From positions 62,001-126,000 of the forward strand of contig NZ_JACHFW010000001.1 of assembly GCF_014202115.1 (NCBI RefSeq): a stretch of DNA of 64,000 bases, given 5' to 3'. The stretch is from Catenibacillus scindens (GTDB taxonomy: Bacteria > Bacillota > Clostridia > Lachnospirales > Lachnospiraceae). Under the pieces are notes generated by a model, which was not told where the DNA came from, made no database searches, and worked only from the letters and a program-made list of their open reading frames with translations. Position numbers and translations under genes: made by a program. The first letter of the stretch is position 1. Each line of letters starts with the position of its first letter. This document shows, piece by piece, positions 1-9,900 of the stretch.

Positions 1-785
1 CCAAGGGCAAATACGTTTTCCACAAGCACAGCCCCCACCACCATGGTACCGATCTGGATACTGGCCACAGTGATCACCGGGATCAGGGCATTTTTAAAGC
101 AGTGGCCCATAACTACCTTCCGGTATGGAATGCCTTTAGCGATGGCTGTAGTGGCATAGTTGGAATTGAGCTGCTCGATCATATTGCTTCGGGTGATCCT
201 GGCAATCAGGGCTACCATATTCAGACTCAGAGCCAACGCCGGCAAAAACAGGTAATACAAATTGGACACAAAATCATAGCCCGTCCCAAAAGTTGGGAAC
301 AAATTCAAATTCAGGGCAAAAACGATCATCAGCACGATACCTGTCAAAAACACCGGCGACGCCACAAAGATCAGCGTCAATATAGAAAGCGTCCGATCCA
401 GGGCCGTGTTCATTTTCACCGCGCTGAAAACTCCGACAGGTACAGCGATAATAATGGACAAAATGGCGCTCATAATGACAAGCTGCAATGTTGTTGGAAG
501 CCGGTCCGCGATCAGTGACGTTACCGACTGACGGTACTGGAAACTGTCGCCCAGATCCCCCTGAAGGGCGTGGGTGATCCATATAAAATACTGTTCCGGA
601 TAGGAACGATCCAGATAATATTGTTTTTCCAGAGCTTCCCGGGTTTCCTCACTGATACGCCGCCCTTCGGTCATGGACGCGATGGGGTCCGATGGCGCCA
701 GCCGCACTAGAAAAAAGATCAGAACAGAGGCCGCAAATAAAATAGGAATAAGCTGCATCAGCCTTTTTATAATATACCGGATCAA
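1..785 (-). CDS. ABC transporter permease, DppB/OppB type (3' truncated by window edge)
   Basis: Integral membrane permease of a peptide/nickel-class ABC importer. Reading the minus strand from a TTG start at 783-785 gives MIRYIIKRLMQLIPILFAAS, the typical first membrane helix of the DppB/OppB/NikB family, followed by the family phrase VRLAPSDPI and, later, several further hydrophobic segments. The conserved cytoplasmic loop region (ALIARITRSNMIE, then AIAKGIP) is the ATPase-contacting EAA-type loop. The start is chosen because AGGAGG lies 7 bases upstream; no ATG is suitably placed. About 261 codons are present and the C-terminal end runs off the window, so the rest of the transporter (second permease, ATPases, binding protein) should lie to the left. 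Substrate cannot be told from the permease alone. Family call is secure; substrate is not. Confidence 0.9.
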   Translation of the reverse strand, partial: MIRYIIKRLMQLIPILFAASVLIFFLVRLAPSDPIASMTEGRRISEETREALEKQYYLDRSYPEQYFIWITHALQGDLGDSFQYRQSVTSLIADRLPTTLQLVIMSAILSIIIAVPVGVFSAVKMNTALDRTLSILTLIFVASPVFLTGIVLMIVFALNLNLFPTFGTGYDFVSNLYYLFLPALALSLNMVALIARITRSNMIEQLNSNYATTAIAKGIPYRKVVMGHCFKNALIPVITVASIQIGTMVVGAVLVENVFAL

Positions 786-874
786 TGATAATCCTCCTCT
801 CTTGTATAGAAGCCGCCGGTATTTCCCTATCGGGACTCATCGGCGCTTTAGCATAACGCAGTACGCTTCATTAA

Positions 875-903
875 AATATATACTGATTTTTCGGGAGTGT
901 CAA
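875..903 (-). promoter_or_regulatory. Sigma-A promoter for the ABC permease gene
   Basis: On the minus strand TTGACA (898-903) and TATATT (875-880) are separated by exactly 17 bases. It lies about 90 bases upstream of the TTG start and directly downstream of the cfa terminator, so it most likely starts the ABC transporter operon. Confidence 0.7.
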
Positions 904-916
904 GTGCTTTTGCGTT

Positions 917-946
917 CAAAAAAAGAGATCCCGACATAGGGATCTC
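917..946 (-). terminator. Rho-independent terminator after cfa
   Basis: Minus-strand stem GAGATCCC, 6-base loop, GGGATCTC, followed by seven T residues. It lies about 70 bases after the cfa stop and just before the promoter of the next operon. Confidence 0.85.
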
Positions 947-1015
947 CTTTGATCGCTTTCATTGTAAATGAAGGAACTCCGTGATTCATCCGTTTTCCAT
1001 AAATATCTTCCGGCA

Positions 1016-2188
1016 TTAATACCAGCGCACCATAGGCAGATCGTTGTTGATCCCCTTGGTCATTAAGATCTGATGCAGGTCGATGATGCCGTTGTGGAAG
1101 GTGGCGGCGCAGGCGGATAAATACAGATCCCACATGCGCAGGAACTTCTCATCGAACATCTTCCTTGCCTCTTCAATATGTTCTTTATAATTTTTCTCCC
1201 AGCAAAGGAGGGTACGGTTGTAGTGAAGTCTTAAATTTTCTACATCCAGAGTGTGGAAATTGTCTTCCGCAGCGCAGTAGATCATCTCCCGCAGACTCGG
1301 TACAACACCGCCGGGGAAAATATACTTTTTGATCCAGGCGTCACCGGGATGTTCCTTCAGGGCGCTGATAAAATGAAGCAAAAATACACCGCCGTCTTTA
1401 AGCACTTTGCTGACGCTGTCCATAAAAAGCTGATAGTTTTCCCGGCCAACATGCTCCACCATGCCTACGCTGACCACCCGGTCAAAGGTCTTGCCTGATG
1501 ACGGCAGATCCCGGTAGTCCCTCAGCTCCACAGTCAGGTAATCTTCCAGCCCTTGGGCGCTGATCCGGCGTTTAAACTCATCATACTGCTCATGGCTTAA
1601 AGTAATGCCCGTACCTTTGATCTTATACTTTTTGGCAGCTTCAATGAGAAGAAATCCCCATCCGCAGCCAATATCCAGAAGGCTCATGCCTTCTTTAAGG
1701 CAAAGCTTGTGCAGGATGTAATCCACTTTATTCACCTGGGCCTGATACAGTGTATCATCTTCATTTTTAAAGTAGGCGCATGAATAACTCATCGTCTCAT
1801 CCAGCCACAGCTTGTAAAAATCATTGCCAATATCGTAGTGGCTGGTCACTTCCTTTGCCTGATTCTTTTTAGACGTGGATGTGTGGATCAGTTTCTTCAA
1901 AGCCACGGAATCGGTGGAAAACTTACCCATCTGTCCGAGAAAATGATCCAGGGCATTGTAAAGATTTCCCTCGATCTCAATATCTCCGTTCATATAAGCC
2001 TCACCCAGGGCGATCGACGTACTGGTCAGCAAATCGCTCACCGGGATGGCCTTTTTAAAATCTACAGTAAAAGTAGGCTCACCTTCACCAACAAGGTACT
2101 CTTTGCCTTCAAAGCGGATACGAAAAGGATAATCGTCAAACTTGCTTAAAAACTTGACCATGCCCTTTTCTTCAAGTGCTTTTAACAT
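1016..2188 (-). CDS. cfa: Cyclopropane-fatty-acyl-phospholipid synthase
   Basis: Transfers a methylene group from S-adenosylmethionine to the double bond of unsaturated acyl chains in membrane phospholipids, forming a cyclopropane ring; it acts at the membrane surface, usually to harden membranes against acid or stationary-phase stress. The 390-residue protein has an N-terminal lipid-binding part and a C-terminal SAM methyltransferase fold with motif I LLDIGCGWG at about residues 170-178. Typical Cfa phrases are also seen (SHYDIGNDFYKLWLD, MSYSCAYF, VSVGMVEHVG, FPGG). Length is normal for the family (about 380-400). The ATG is preceded by GGAGG at 8 bases. It is monocistronic: own promoter upstream and terminator downstream. 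A closely related mycolic-type cyclopropane synthase is excluded by the host type. Confidence 0.95.
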   Translation of the reverse strand: MLKALEEKGMVKFLSKFDDYPFRIRFEGKEYLVGEGEPTFTVDFKKAIPVSDLLTSTSIALGEAYMNGDIEIEGNLYNALDHFLGQMGKFSTDSVALKKLIHTSTSKKNQAKEVTSHYDIGNDFYKLWLDETMSYSCAYFKNEDDTLYQAQVNKVDYILHKLCLKEGMSLLDIGCGWGFLLIEAAKKYKIKGTGITLSHEQYDEFKRRISAQGLEDYLTVELRDYRDLPSSGKTFDRVVSVGMVEHVGRENYQLFMDSVSKVLKDGGVFLLHFISALKEHPGDAWIKKYIFPGGVVPSLREMIYCAAEDNFHTLDVENLRLHYNRTLLCWEKNYKEHIEEARKMFDEKFLRMWDLYLSACAATFHNGIIDLHQILMTKGINNDLPMVRWY

Positions 2189-2249
2189 AGGTTCTACCTC
2201 CGGTCTTTCATCATTTCCGGTTTGCCAAAGCTACCCGGAACTTATTTTA

Positions 2250-2277
2250 TTATTACCCCATTTTTCCGGATTGTCAA
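2250..2277 (-). promoter_or_regulatory. Promoter of cfa
   Basis: TTGACA (2272-2277) and TAATAA (2250-2255) with a 16-base spacer on the minus strand, about 60 bases upstream of the cfa start. Confidence 0.6.
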
Positions 2278-2303
2278 GAGCGTTAAACACACGCCGTCTG
2301 CCT

Positions 2304-2446
2304 TTTATAGTAAACGACAAATATATTTGTCGTTTACTATAAACCCTCCGGGGGATGCGCACGATTTTTGCAAGGAAAGATCTGCGCTTTGCGCAGCAAA
2401 AATCGGCGCAGGAAATGTCATAATAAATATTATTATGACGTTTCCT
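2304..2446. repeat. Cluster of long palindromes between the Hsp70 gene and cfa
   Basis: Three adjacent inverted repeats fill this gap. First, a perfect 40-base palindrome with left half TTTATAGTAAACGACAAATA (2304-2343). Second, an imperfect stem GCGCACGATTTTTGC (2357-2371) pairing with GCAAAAATCGGCGC (2395-2409... left end of the next unit), enclosing GCAAGGAAAG. Third, a 17-base-pair stem with a 3-base loop (2410-2446, left arm AGGAAATGTCATAATAA, one G-T pair). A related arrangement with the same GCAAGGAAAG word is at 32303-32355. No coding potential is seen. It may end transcription of the Hsp70 gene or be a dispersed repeat; function unknown. Confidence 0.7.
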
Positions 2447-2462
2447 ATATGTTCTTCTGTTT

Positions 2463-4223
2463 TTATCTCCCGGCCTGTGAAAGGGTGCCCTCCAACTGCT
2501 CCCTGGCGGCGCGGATCTGGTCAAGCTGCCCTTCATCCACCTTTTCCAGACGGCACTTGACCACAAGGCGGCGAAGGGCGGCCGTATCATTTTTCAACTG
2601 CTTTCTCAGTCCTTTATCCATCTGCTTTTTCCCAGCCTGTATGGCCTGGTCTGCCTGACTTAAAAGTTTCTGGGCTTCCCCCAGAAGATCTACTGCCTTC
2701 ACCCGCACTTCATCCTGGCCGGCATAGTTTTGGGCGTCCGCAATGGCCTGCTCAATCTCTGCCTCAGACATACGATCATCGGCGGTAATAGTGATGGACT
2801 GCTGCTTTCCCGTATCCAGATCCTTGGCGGAGACTTTCAAAATGCCGTTGGCGTCAATATCAAAAGTCACCTCGATCTGAGGAACCCCCGCCGGTGCCGG
2901 CTTGATCCCTTTAAGCTTAAACTTGCCGATGGTCTTATTATCCCTGGCCATAGGCCGTTCGCCCTGAAGGACATGGATATCTACCGCTGTCTGATAGGGA
3001 GCCGCAGTGGAAAAGATCTTAGAGTAACGCACTGGAAGCGTGGAGTTGCGCTCAATAAGCCGGGTAGCCACGCCGCCCACCGTCTCGATAGACAGGCTTA
3101 AAGGCGTCACATCCAAAAGGAGAAGATTTTTTCCAGTTCCTGCCGACACAAGGCCGGTTCCTGCCAGCGTACTGCCAAGGATAGCTGCGCCCTTGGCTAC
3201 ACACTCATCCGGGTTGATATTTTGTGACGGCTCCTTTCCTGTAAGAAAACGAACCTTCTGCTGTACAGCCGGAATGCGGGTAGATCCGCCAACTAAAAGC
3301 ACCCGGCCAAGCTGGGCCGGGGATATCCCCGCGTCGGAGAGAGCGGACCGCACCGGACCTTCTGTCCGGTCAATGAGATCGGATACAAGCCGTTCAAACT
3401 GGGCTCTCGTCAGCGTCAGGTCCATATGCACCGGTTCCCCCTTGACCTGGGCCAAATATGGGAGCATGATCTGTGTCTGATCCGTGGCAGACAATTCCTT
3501 CTTGGCCTGCTCCGCCGCATCTTTGATCCGCTGCATAGCGGCGAAATCTTTGGATAAATCTACTCTATGTTCTTTTTTAAATTCTGATACGATCCAGGAG
3601 ACAATCCGCTCGTCAAAGTCATCTCCGCCAAGATGGTTATCGCCGGAAGTGGACAACACCTCAATAACCCCGTCACCAATCTCAATGATGGATACATCAA
3701 ACGTTCCGCCGCCAAGATCATAGACCATAACTTTCTGATCCTCACCGTGGTTCAACCCGTAAGAGAGGGCCGCGCTGGTAGGCTCGTTAACGATACGCTT
3801 CACATTCAGTCCTGCGATACGCCCCGCGTCTTTGGTGGCCTGGCGCTGGACGTCATTAAAATAGGCGGGCACGGTGATCACTGCCTCTGTGACCGGCTCG
3901 CCAAGAAAATCTTCCGCGTCCTTTTTTAGCTGCATTAAAATCATGGCGCTGATGGTCTGAGGTTTATAATCGGTTCCGTCAATGCGCATATGCCAGTTTG
4001 TACCCATATGACGCTTTACAGAGGCGATTGTCCGGTCCGGATTGGTCACCGCCTGTCTGCGGGCGCTCTCCCCCACAAGCCGCTCCCCTTTTTTCGTAAA
4101 AGCCACTACGCTTGGCGTGGTCATGGCCCCGGATGTACTTGGAATAATCACCGGGGCATTATTTTCCACAACAGCGACACAGCTGTTGGTCGTCCCCAAA
4201 TCTATGCCGATTACTTTTCCCAT
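2463..4223 (-). CDS. Hsp70 family chaperone (DnaK paralogue)
   Basis: ATP-driven cytosolic protein chaperone. The 586-residue product starts [20 protein letters not shown], the classical Hsp70 phosphate-1 motif, and has the ATPase signatures [16 protein letters not shown] and [14 protein letters not shown], then a peptide-binding domain ([37 protein letters not shown]) and a short helical lid. The start at 4223 has AGGAGA upstream; an upstream in-frame extension lacks a ribosome site. It is 30-50 residues shorter than a normal DnaK because the disordered acidic tail is missing. No grpE, dnaJ or hrcA is nearby and no CIRCE element is seen upstream, so this is probably a second, stand-alone Hsp70 rather than the main heat-shock DnaK. 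That paralogue status is inference. Confidence 0.9.
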   Translation of the reverse strand: MGKVIGIDLGTTNSCVAVVENNAPVIIPSTSGAMTTPSVVAFTKKGERLVGESARRQAVTNPDRTIASVKRHMGTNWHMRIDGTDYKPQTISAMILMQLKKDAEDFLGEPVTEAVITVPAYFNDVQRQATKDAGRIAGLNVKRIVNEPTSAALSYGLNHGEDQKVMVYDLGGGTFDVSIIEIGDGVIEVLSTSGDNHLGGDDFDERIVSWIVSEFKKEHRVDLSKDFAAMQRIKDAAEQAKKELSATDQTQIMLPYLAQVKGEPVHMDLTLTRAQFERLVSDLIDRTEGPVRSALSDAGISPAQLGRVLLVGGSTRIPAVQQKVRFLTGKEPSQNINPDECVAKGAAILGSTLAGTGLVSAGTGKNLLLLDVTPLSLSIETVGGVATRLIERNSTLPVRYSKIFSTAAPYQTAVDIHVLQGERPMARDNKTIGKFKLKGIKPAPAGVPQIEVTFDIDANGILKVSAKDLDTGKQQSITITADDRMSEAEIEQAIADAQNYAGQDEVRVKAVDLLGEAQKLLSQADQAIQAGKKQMDKGLRKQLKNDTAALRRLVVKCRLEKVDEGQLDQIRAAREQLEGTLSQAGR

Positions 4224-4261
4224 TAATAAAATCTCCTTTAATCCATAAAATAGATAAGAAA

Positions 4262-4289
4262 ATCCTAGCACACCCGCTGGCAAAATCAA
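4262..4289 (-). promoter_or_regulatory. Possible promoter of the Hsp70 gene
   Basis: TTGATT (4284-4289) and TAGGAT (4262-4267) with a 16-base spacer on the minus strand, about 40 bases upstream of the start codon. Confidence 0.4.
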
Positions 4290-4338
4290 CCTTTTTTATA
4301 TTTTTTTAATGTTTTTCATAAAAAATTCGTAACTTCCC

Positions 4339-4371
4339 AAAGAGGCCTCCGGCGCTGCCGGAGGCCTCTTT
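4339..4371 (-). terminator. Terminator after the CheB-CheR fusion gene
   Basis: A 15-base-pair perfect stem AAAGAGGCCTCCGGC with a 3-base loop, ending in TTT, 15 bases after the stop of the CheB-CheR gene. It closes the two-gene signalling operon. Confidence 0.8.
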
Positions 4372-4385
4372 GAAAGACTTGCCCT

Positions 4386-6926
4386 TTATTTTTTAGCTCC
4401 AAGGCTGTCAATGATCGTGATGACAAGACCCCGGATACTGTTTTCCGTCGTCCGGTAGGGGGCAATCCTCAGGGTATAGCACCGCCCGTTCATAGATGTT
4501 ACTTCCCGGTCAATGGGCACAAGATTTTTAAGAACCTGCTGCGCGTCACTGACAATATCCTCGCTGGGAAAGCTGTGGGCAAAAATCTGTACAGAACGCC
4601 CCACATCGTGATCCATCAGCTGAAACTCCCGCCCCACATATTCCGTAAATTTCCGGATGTTGAGATTGCTGTCCACAAACAAAATGCCGATCATGGTCGA
4701 TGAGAGAAAATTAGACAGGTCATTGGTCAGCATCGTCAGTTCATCCAGCTTTTGCTGGTATTCCGTATTTACGGTATATAATTCCTCATTGACTGACTGA
4801 AGCTCCTCATTGGAACTTTGCAGCTCCTCGTTGGCAGTCAGCAGCTCCTCATTGGCCGCCTGGAGTTCCTCATTGACGGTCTCAAGCTCGCCGATCGTTG
4901 CCTTTAAATCATTCTGGGATTCATGAAGTTCCTGCTCCAGATCCGCAATACGCCGCGCTGCCGTAATATCCACATCATACTTTTCCGTGATCCCCTCCTC
5001 AGAGTCTCCTTCATGATGTTCAAAAAACAGTATGGCGGTAAGCCCGCTCTCCTCCTTGCCCCGCCCGGGTACAGGCGCCACCGTCAGATCCACTATCCTG
5101 CGCCCGTCTTTTAAATCCACGGCAATCCCGGTGTAGGTCACCGCTTCATGCTCAGACCGGCACCGGTTAAGGGCCGTAGAAGCCACAAGGCTTAAATCCT
5201 GATGGATCATGGCAAAAAAGTTAAACGTCGCCTTTCCCGGGGCAATGTTCATATAATCCTGATAATTTCCAAAAAAATGGACCACATTGTTAGCTTCATT
5301 TAAAATAACAGAGGCAGGGAGAAATTTTTCTAAAAACTGCACATATGTACTCTCTATGGTGTAATCCCCGCTATCCCGCTCACCGATGCCCGTTGCCCTG
5401 TGCGTCACCGTATGGATGTTTGGAATATTAAAGGCCGGCGGCGTAAACTCATCCACACGCCCTTCCCCTTTGTGGATATAAATTTTTTCCGCGCCGCAGA
5501 CCGGCAAAAAGACATTGCTGTACTCTCCCGCAGTCTCGCTTTTTCCAAGAAACAGATAGCCCTCCTTTTTAAGGGCAGAGTGAAAAATTGCAAAAAGCGT
5601 CCGCTGGAGAACCGGCTGAAAATAGATCATCACATTTCTGCAGCAAATTAAATCCAACTTTCCAAAAGGGGGATCCGAGAGCATATTGTGAGGCGCGAAA
5701 ATAATCATCCGGCGAATGTCCTTGGAAATCATATACTGCTCATTTTTCTTTGTAAAATACCTGGCCAGCCGCTCCGCGGATACATCGTCCACAATACTTT
5801 CTGTAAATATACCTTTGCCCGCCTGCTCGATCGCCCTGGTGTCCACATCCGTGGCAAAAATTTTCACATCCCTGTGAGTATTCATCTCATTCATCACTTC
5901 ACTGAACAAAATAGCGATGGAGTAAGCCTCCTCCCCGGTGGAACACCCGGCGCTCCACACCCGGATAGAGCCGTTGGGGGCAGTGCGCCGGACAATCGTA
6001 TAAATAATTTCATTCTTCAGCTTCTCAAAATAATCCGCGTCCCTGAAAAAACTGGTCACACCTATGAGAATCTCTTTGGAGAGGGTGTTGCTCTCCTCCT
6101 TATCATTCATTAAAAGATTCACATACTCGTTCAGGCTGGCACTGTGAGTGACCACCATCCGCCGCTCAATCCGGCGAAGGACCGTCGTGCGCTTATAATT
6201 TGTAAAATCAATGCCGCTGGCTTTTTTCAGCAGGCTGTAAATATGGGAAAATGTCTCCTCGTCGGAAAACAGCACTTCTTTTTCATGTAACTTTATAATA
6301 GAAGGATTGTTGGAAAAATTTAAAATCTCCTCCACAATCTCCTCCGGCGAAAGTACGAAATCCGCCAGCCCTGTGTTCATGGCGCTTCTGGGCATCCCGT
6401 CAAATTTAGCAGTCTCCGGATCCTGAACAATCACAAGTCCGCCGTTTTCCTTGATCGCCTTAATTCCGCTGGTGCCGTCGGAACCAGTGCCGGACATAAC
6501 CACGGCAATGGCCTTTTCCCGCCCCTCCCTGGCCAGGGAATTAAAAAATACGTCAATGGGATGATTAAGGCGGCCCGGAATCTGTTCTTCCAGGATGAGG
6601 TGACTGCCTTTTAACAGAAGATTATGCTTGGGAGGGATCAGATACACTGTATCCGGAAAAATTTCCATGCCATCTTCCGCCTGGAGTACAGTCATCTCCG
6701 TATGTTTTCCCAGAATATCTGCCATCAGGCTTTTATAATCCGGGGATAAATGCTGAATCACAACAAAACACAGGCCGCTGTTGCCCGGCATATGATGAAA
6801 AAACTGCTGAAGGGCCTCTAAACCCCCGGCAGAAGCCCCGATGCCGATTACCAAAAGTTTATCCTTTTTATCCGGGTGATTTTCCACATTCTGATGATTT
6901 TCTTTTAATATCTCTCCACTCATCAT
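4386..6926 (-). CDS. CheB-CheR fusion with coiled coil and PAS domain
   Basis: A single 846-residue protein combining a CheB-type methylesterase (about residues 22-200), a CheR-type SAM-dependent glutamate methyltransferase (about 215-480), a long coiled coil (about 654-743, repeated NEELQ heptads) and a C-terminal PAS domain (about 744-840). The CheB catalytic triad is visible: Ser32 in GIGASAGG, His59 in IQHLSPDY and Asp150 in GTGSDGTSG. CheR is marked by SFFRDADYF and the SAM-site phrase WSAGCSTGEEAYSIAI. There is no CheB receiver domain. The family is known from bacteria as a sensory hybrid whose targets are poorly defined; such proteins often carry a kinase at the C-terminus, which is absent here. 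It starts 13 bases after the EAL gene, whose end supplies its ribosome site, so the two are co-transcribed. Either of two adjacent ATGs could be the start. Confidence 0.9.
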   Translation of the reverse strand: MMSGEILKENHQNVENHPDKKDKLLVIGIGASAGGLEALQQFFHHMPGNSGLCFVVIQHLSPDYKSLMADILGKHTEMTVLQAEDGMEIFPDTVYLIPPKHNLLLKGSHLILEEQIPGRLNHPIDVFFNSLAREGREKAIAVVMSGTGSDGTSGIKAIKENGGLVIVQDPETAKFDGMPRSAMNTGLADFVLSPEEIVEEILNFSNNPSIIKLHEKEVLFSDEETFSHIYSLLKKASGIDFTNYKRTTVLRRIERRMVVTHSASLNEYVNLLMNDKEESNTLSKEILIGVTSFFRDADYFEKLKNEIIYTIVRRTAPNGSIRVWSAGCSTGEEAYSIAILFSEVMNEMNTHRDVKIFATDVDTRAIEQAGKGIFTESIVDDVSAERLARYFTKKNEQYMISKDIRRMIIFAPHNMLSDPPFGKLDLICCRNVMIYFQPVLQRTLFAIFHSALKKEGYLFLGKSETAGEYSNVFLPVCGAEKIYIHKGEGRVDEFTPPAFNIPNIHTVTHRATGIGERDSGDYTIESTYVQFLEKFLPASVILNEANNVVHFFGNYQDYMNIAPGKATFNFFAMIHQDLSLVASTALNRCRSEHEAVTYTGIAVDLKDGRRIVDLTVAPVPGRGKEESGLTAILFFEHHEGDSEEGITEKYDVDITAARRIADLEQELHESQNDLKATIGELETVNEELQAANEELLTANEELQSSNEELQSVNEELYTVNTEYQQKLDELTMLTNDLSNFLSSTMIGILFVDSNLNIRKFTEYVGREFQLMDHDVGRSVQIFAHSFPSEDIVSDAQQVLKNLVPIDREVTSMNGRCYTLRIAPYRTTENSIRGLVITIIDSLGAKK

Positions 6927-6939
6927 CGGTACAACCTCC

Positions 6940-9900
6940 TCAAACTTTCTCAGTCGTCTGCCCGCTTAAATAAAGCTCCTCAAACTTCCATGCCGGCACC
7001 GGCTTTGAATAATAATATCCCTGGGCGTAAAGGCATCCCGCTTCAACAAGCGTGCGGATCTGCTGGCGGTTTTCCACCCCTTCAGCCACACAGTTCATTT
7101 CAAAATTCCGGCATATATCCGCAATATTTTTCACAAGCATTGTACTGATCTCGTTCCCCACAATATCTTTGACAAGACTTCGGTCCAGCTTGATCGTATT
7201 AAACCGGATATGGCTTAAAATAGACATATTGGCATAACTGGAACCAAAATCGTCCAATTCAAATTCTATATTAAACTCCCTGAAGCGTTCCACCACCGCC
7301 GAGAGCGTTGGCGTCTCAACCGTCCCCGCGGTCTCAGTAATCTCAAGATCCACCTGCCCCTGGGGAATATCGGGGTAGCGGCTCTGAATTGCCAGCACAG
7401 AGGCCAGTGTGTTAGGGTGAAACAATGTGCGCCGGGATATGTTTACAGAAATTTTCGGCAGAGCAAGGCCTTTTTTTCGCCACTGATCCAGCTGGCAAAA
7501 TACACTTTCTAACATAAAGAAATCCAGTTCTCTGATGCCTCCGTCTCTCTCCAGAGATTCGACAAATTCGCCGGGCATAATGATCCGGCCGTTTTCCCCA
7601 AGTCCCCGGACGACAGCTTCCGCACCCACCAGATGACCGTCTCTCATATCCACTTTCGGCTGATAATAAGGAATATACTGCTTTACAGCCACGGGGAAAG
7701 TCTTCTCGGACCACAGGCTGACAGAGGAAGCAGACATTCCCGGCGACAGGGCCACGTCACATTTCATAAGGTTTTTCGCTTCCCTCACCAGGGCTCTGGC
7801 ATTAAAGATCCCGTCAGACCATGTGCTGCCCATTTTTATAATTCCCGGATAACGGCGGGCAATCCGCGTCCTTAACCGCAGGCAGCGCGCGTTAAACACA
7901 TCCTGCGTGGTGTCTGGCAGCAGAGCGGCAAACTCCGCATCCCAAATCCGGAACACATATTTATGTTCAAAAACCGTTTCCAATTCTTCCAGCATACAGT
8001 TCAGGACATCACAGCCATAGGAAAACCCCCGGGTGGCGTTGAGCGATGAAAAATCGCTGACACACAAAACGACAGCCCCCATGGTACTGTAATGGTCCGA
8101 ATTAAACGCATAGGCGATATTCTCATAATCCCGCAGATTTGGCAGGTTATTTAAAGGGTCCTGTATTGCAGATCCCCCGGCCTTTTCCGTCTTCCAAAAA
8201 TGCCTTGCGATTTCCAAAAAGGGTACACTGACCTGCTGAACAAAATGCAGCGATTGGGCGTGAACTTTTGCATTTTCCACGCACACAAAGCCGAGCGTCT
8301 TCCTGCCGCTTAACAGGGGACAAATCATAAAACAGCTGTACTGACAGGTATGATCCGCAGATCCCCACGGCCGGCTGACCGTGGCCGGCTCAGAAGTCTC
8401 CACGCACTGAAGAAGCGTGGGAAATTTGTCAATGCTGATGCCGGCCCCGCTTTGTCGGATACTGTGCTTTCCATGGCTATCCCACTCATAGCGGAGAGAA
8501 ACTTCCCTCTGGTCTTTGGACAATGTCAGCATAAAGGCTCTGTCCGCCTGATAATAATCGCCGATTCCCTCTAAGAGACGTCTAGCGCAGTCACTCAGAG
8601 ATTTTGAAGTAATCATGGCCGTCACACAGTCAAAGGCTGCCTTTGCCTCGTCTTCCTCCCGAAAATCACCGTCCTTAGCAGCGCGGGGCTCTTTTTGTGT
8701 ACGGCCAGATGCGTCCGCGCAGGGCTCTCCCGGTACACCGGTGTCGCATTTTAAAACCTTGTCCGTCCCGGACAGAGCGCGGCTTTCTCCCTGGATCTGC
8801 AGGTCATCCTCCCGGGCAAAAACTACGGAATCCATAGCGGCATTAGCCCACATATGGCACAGAAAATCCGCCTGTTCCAAAAGATGATCCCATTGGATTT
8901 CCAGGACTTTCCTGATGACAACACCTGCGACAAACCGCATCTGTTCAACCGGCCTCACATCGCCTAAGACGTTGCGCACATAGGCAAAGCCATCCTCTAC
9001 GTGCTGGCGGATTTTGTATTTGGAATCCTCCTCCACGAAAAAGAGAAATTTTCCCACATCGTATCGGACAAAAATTCCGTCATTGCCAAGGGCCAGGGAC
9101 AATGCCACACCTATCCAGTCATAAATCCGCTGATCCCCGCTCTTTCTATCCTCCCCGGCTTCTCCCCCTATGAGAGTGACAGCGATAAGCGCGCAGGTTT
9201 TGTCCGGATCTAAGGTGGCAAGCCATGCTTTAATCATACCGACACCTGTGAAATACTGATACATCCCACCATTGGGATCATATTCAATATTTTCCGTCAG
9301 AAGATTTTCTTTCTCATGTATGGGCTGAGCATCGGTAAAACAGGCAAAAACATAGACCTGTCCCGTGGATTTATCCTCTTTAAGGTTAACAGTCCCACGC
9401 ATCCAGCGGATATTACCGCCGCTGTCCACACGGCGGTAATCTTTTGAAAACCACCGCTGTCCGGATTTGTATCGTAAAATCAGCGCCTCCCTCTGAAAAT
9501 CCTCCTCAAAAGCTTTCGTCTCTCCCCGGGCAAAAAGATGTTTTTCTCTGTGATTGATCATATCGCTATAAGAAAGTCCGCGGGCCCATGGGGAGCAGTT
9601 AGCGCCTTCCAGCCACAGGTTTTCAATCACATCTTCCGTCAGACTGGCGCTGATCCGCAGAAGAAGACGGTGGCGCACCAGTTCCGGCAGAGGCCGCCTT
9701 GGAAACGCTGAAAAAATTGTCCCGGACACACTTGGAAGATTCTCCCGTATCCCCACAGCTTTCGCCGGCATCCCCCCGCTGTCCAGAATCATCCGGTAGG
9801 TCAGAGAAACCCACTGGTAACATCCGTCCTCCTGTTCCTTCATGATAAAATTGGCCGATCCTCCGCTGCTGCCGCTTAAAAGATCTGCCCCGAATTTTAA

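Noticed and set aside
274-582. Open frames of 100-140 codons on both strands over the ABC permease
   Set aside because: They are in other frames of a clear permease sequence, have low-complexity or Cys/His/Arg-rich wording and no ribosome site.
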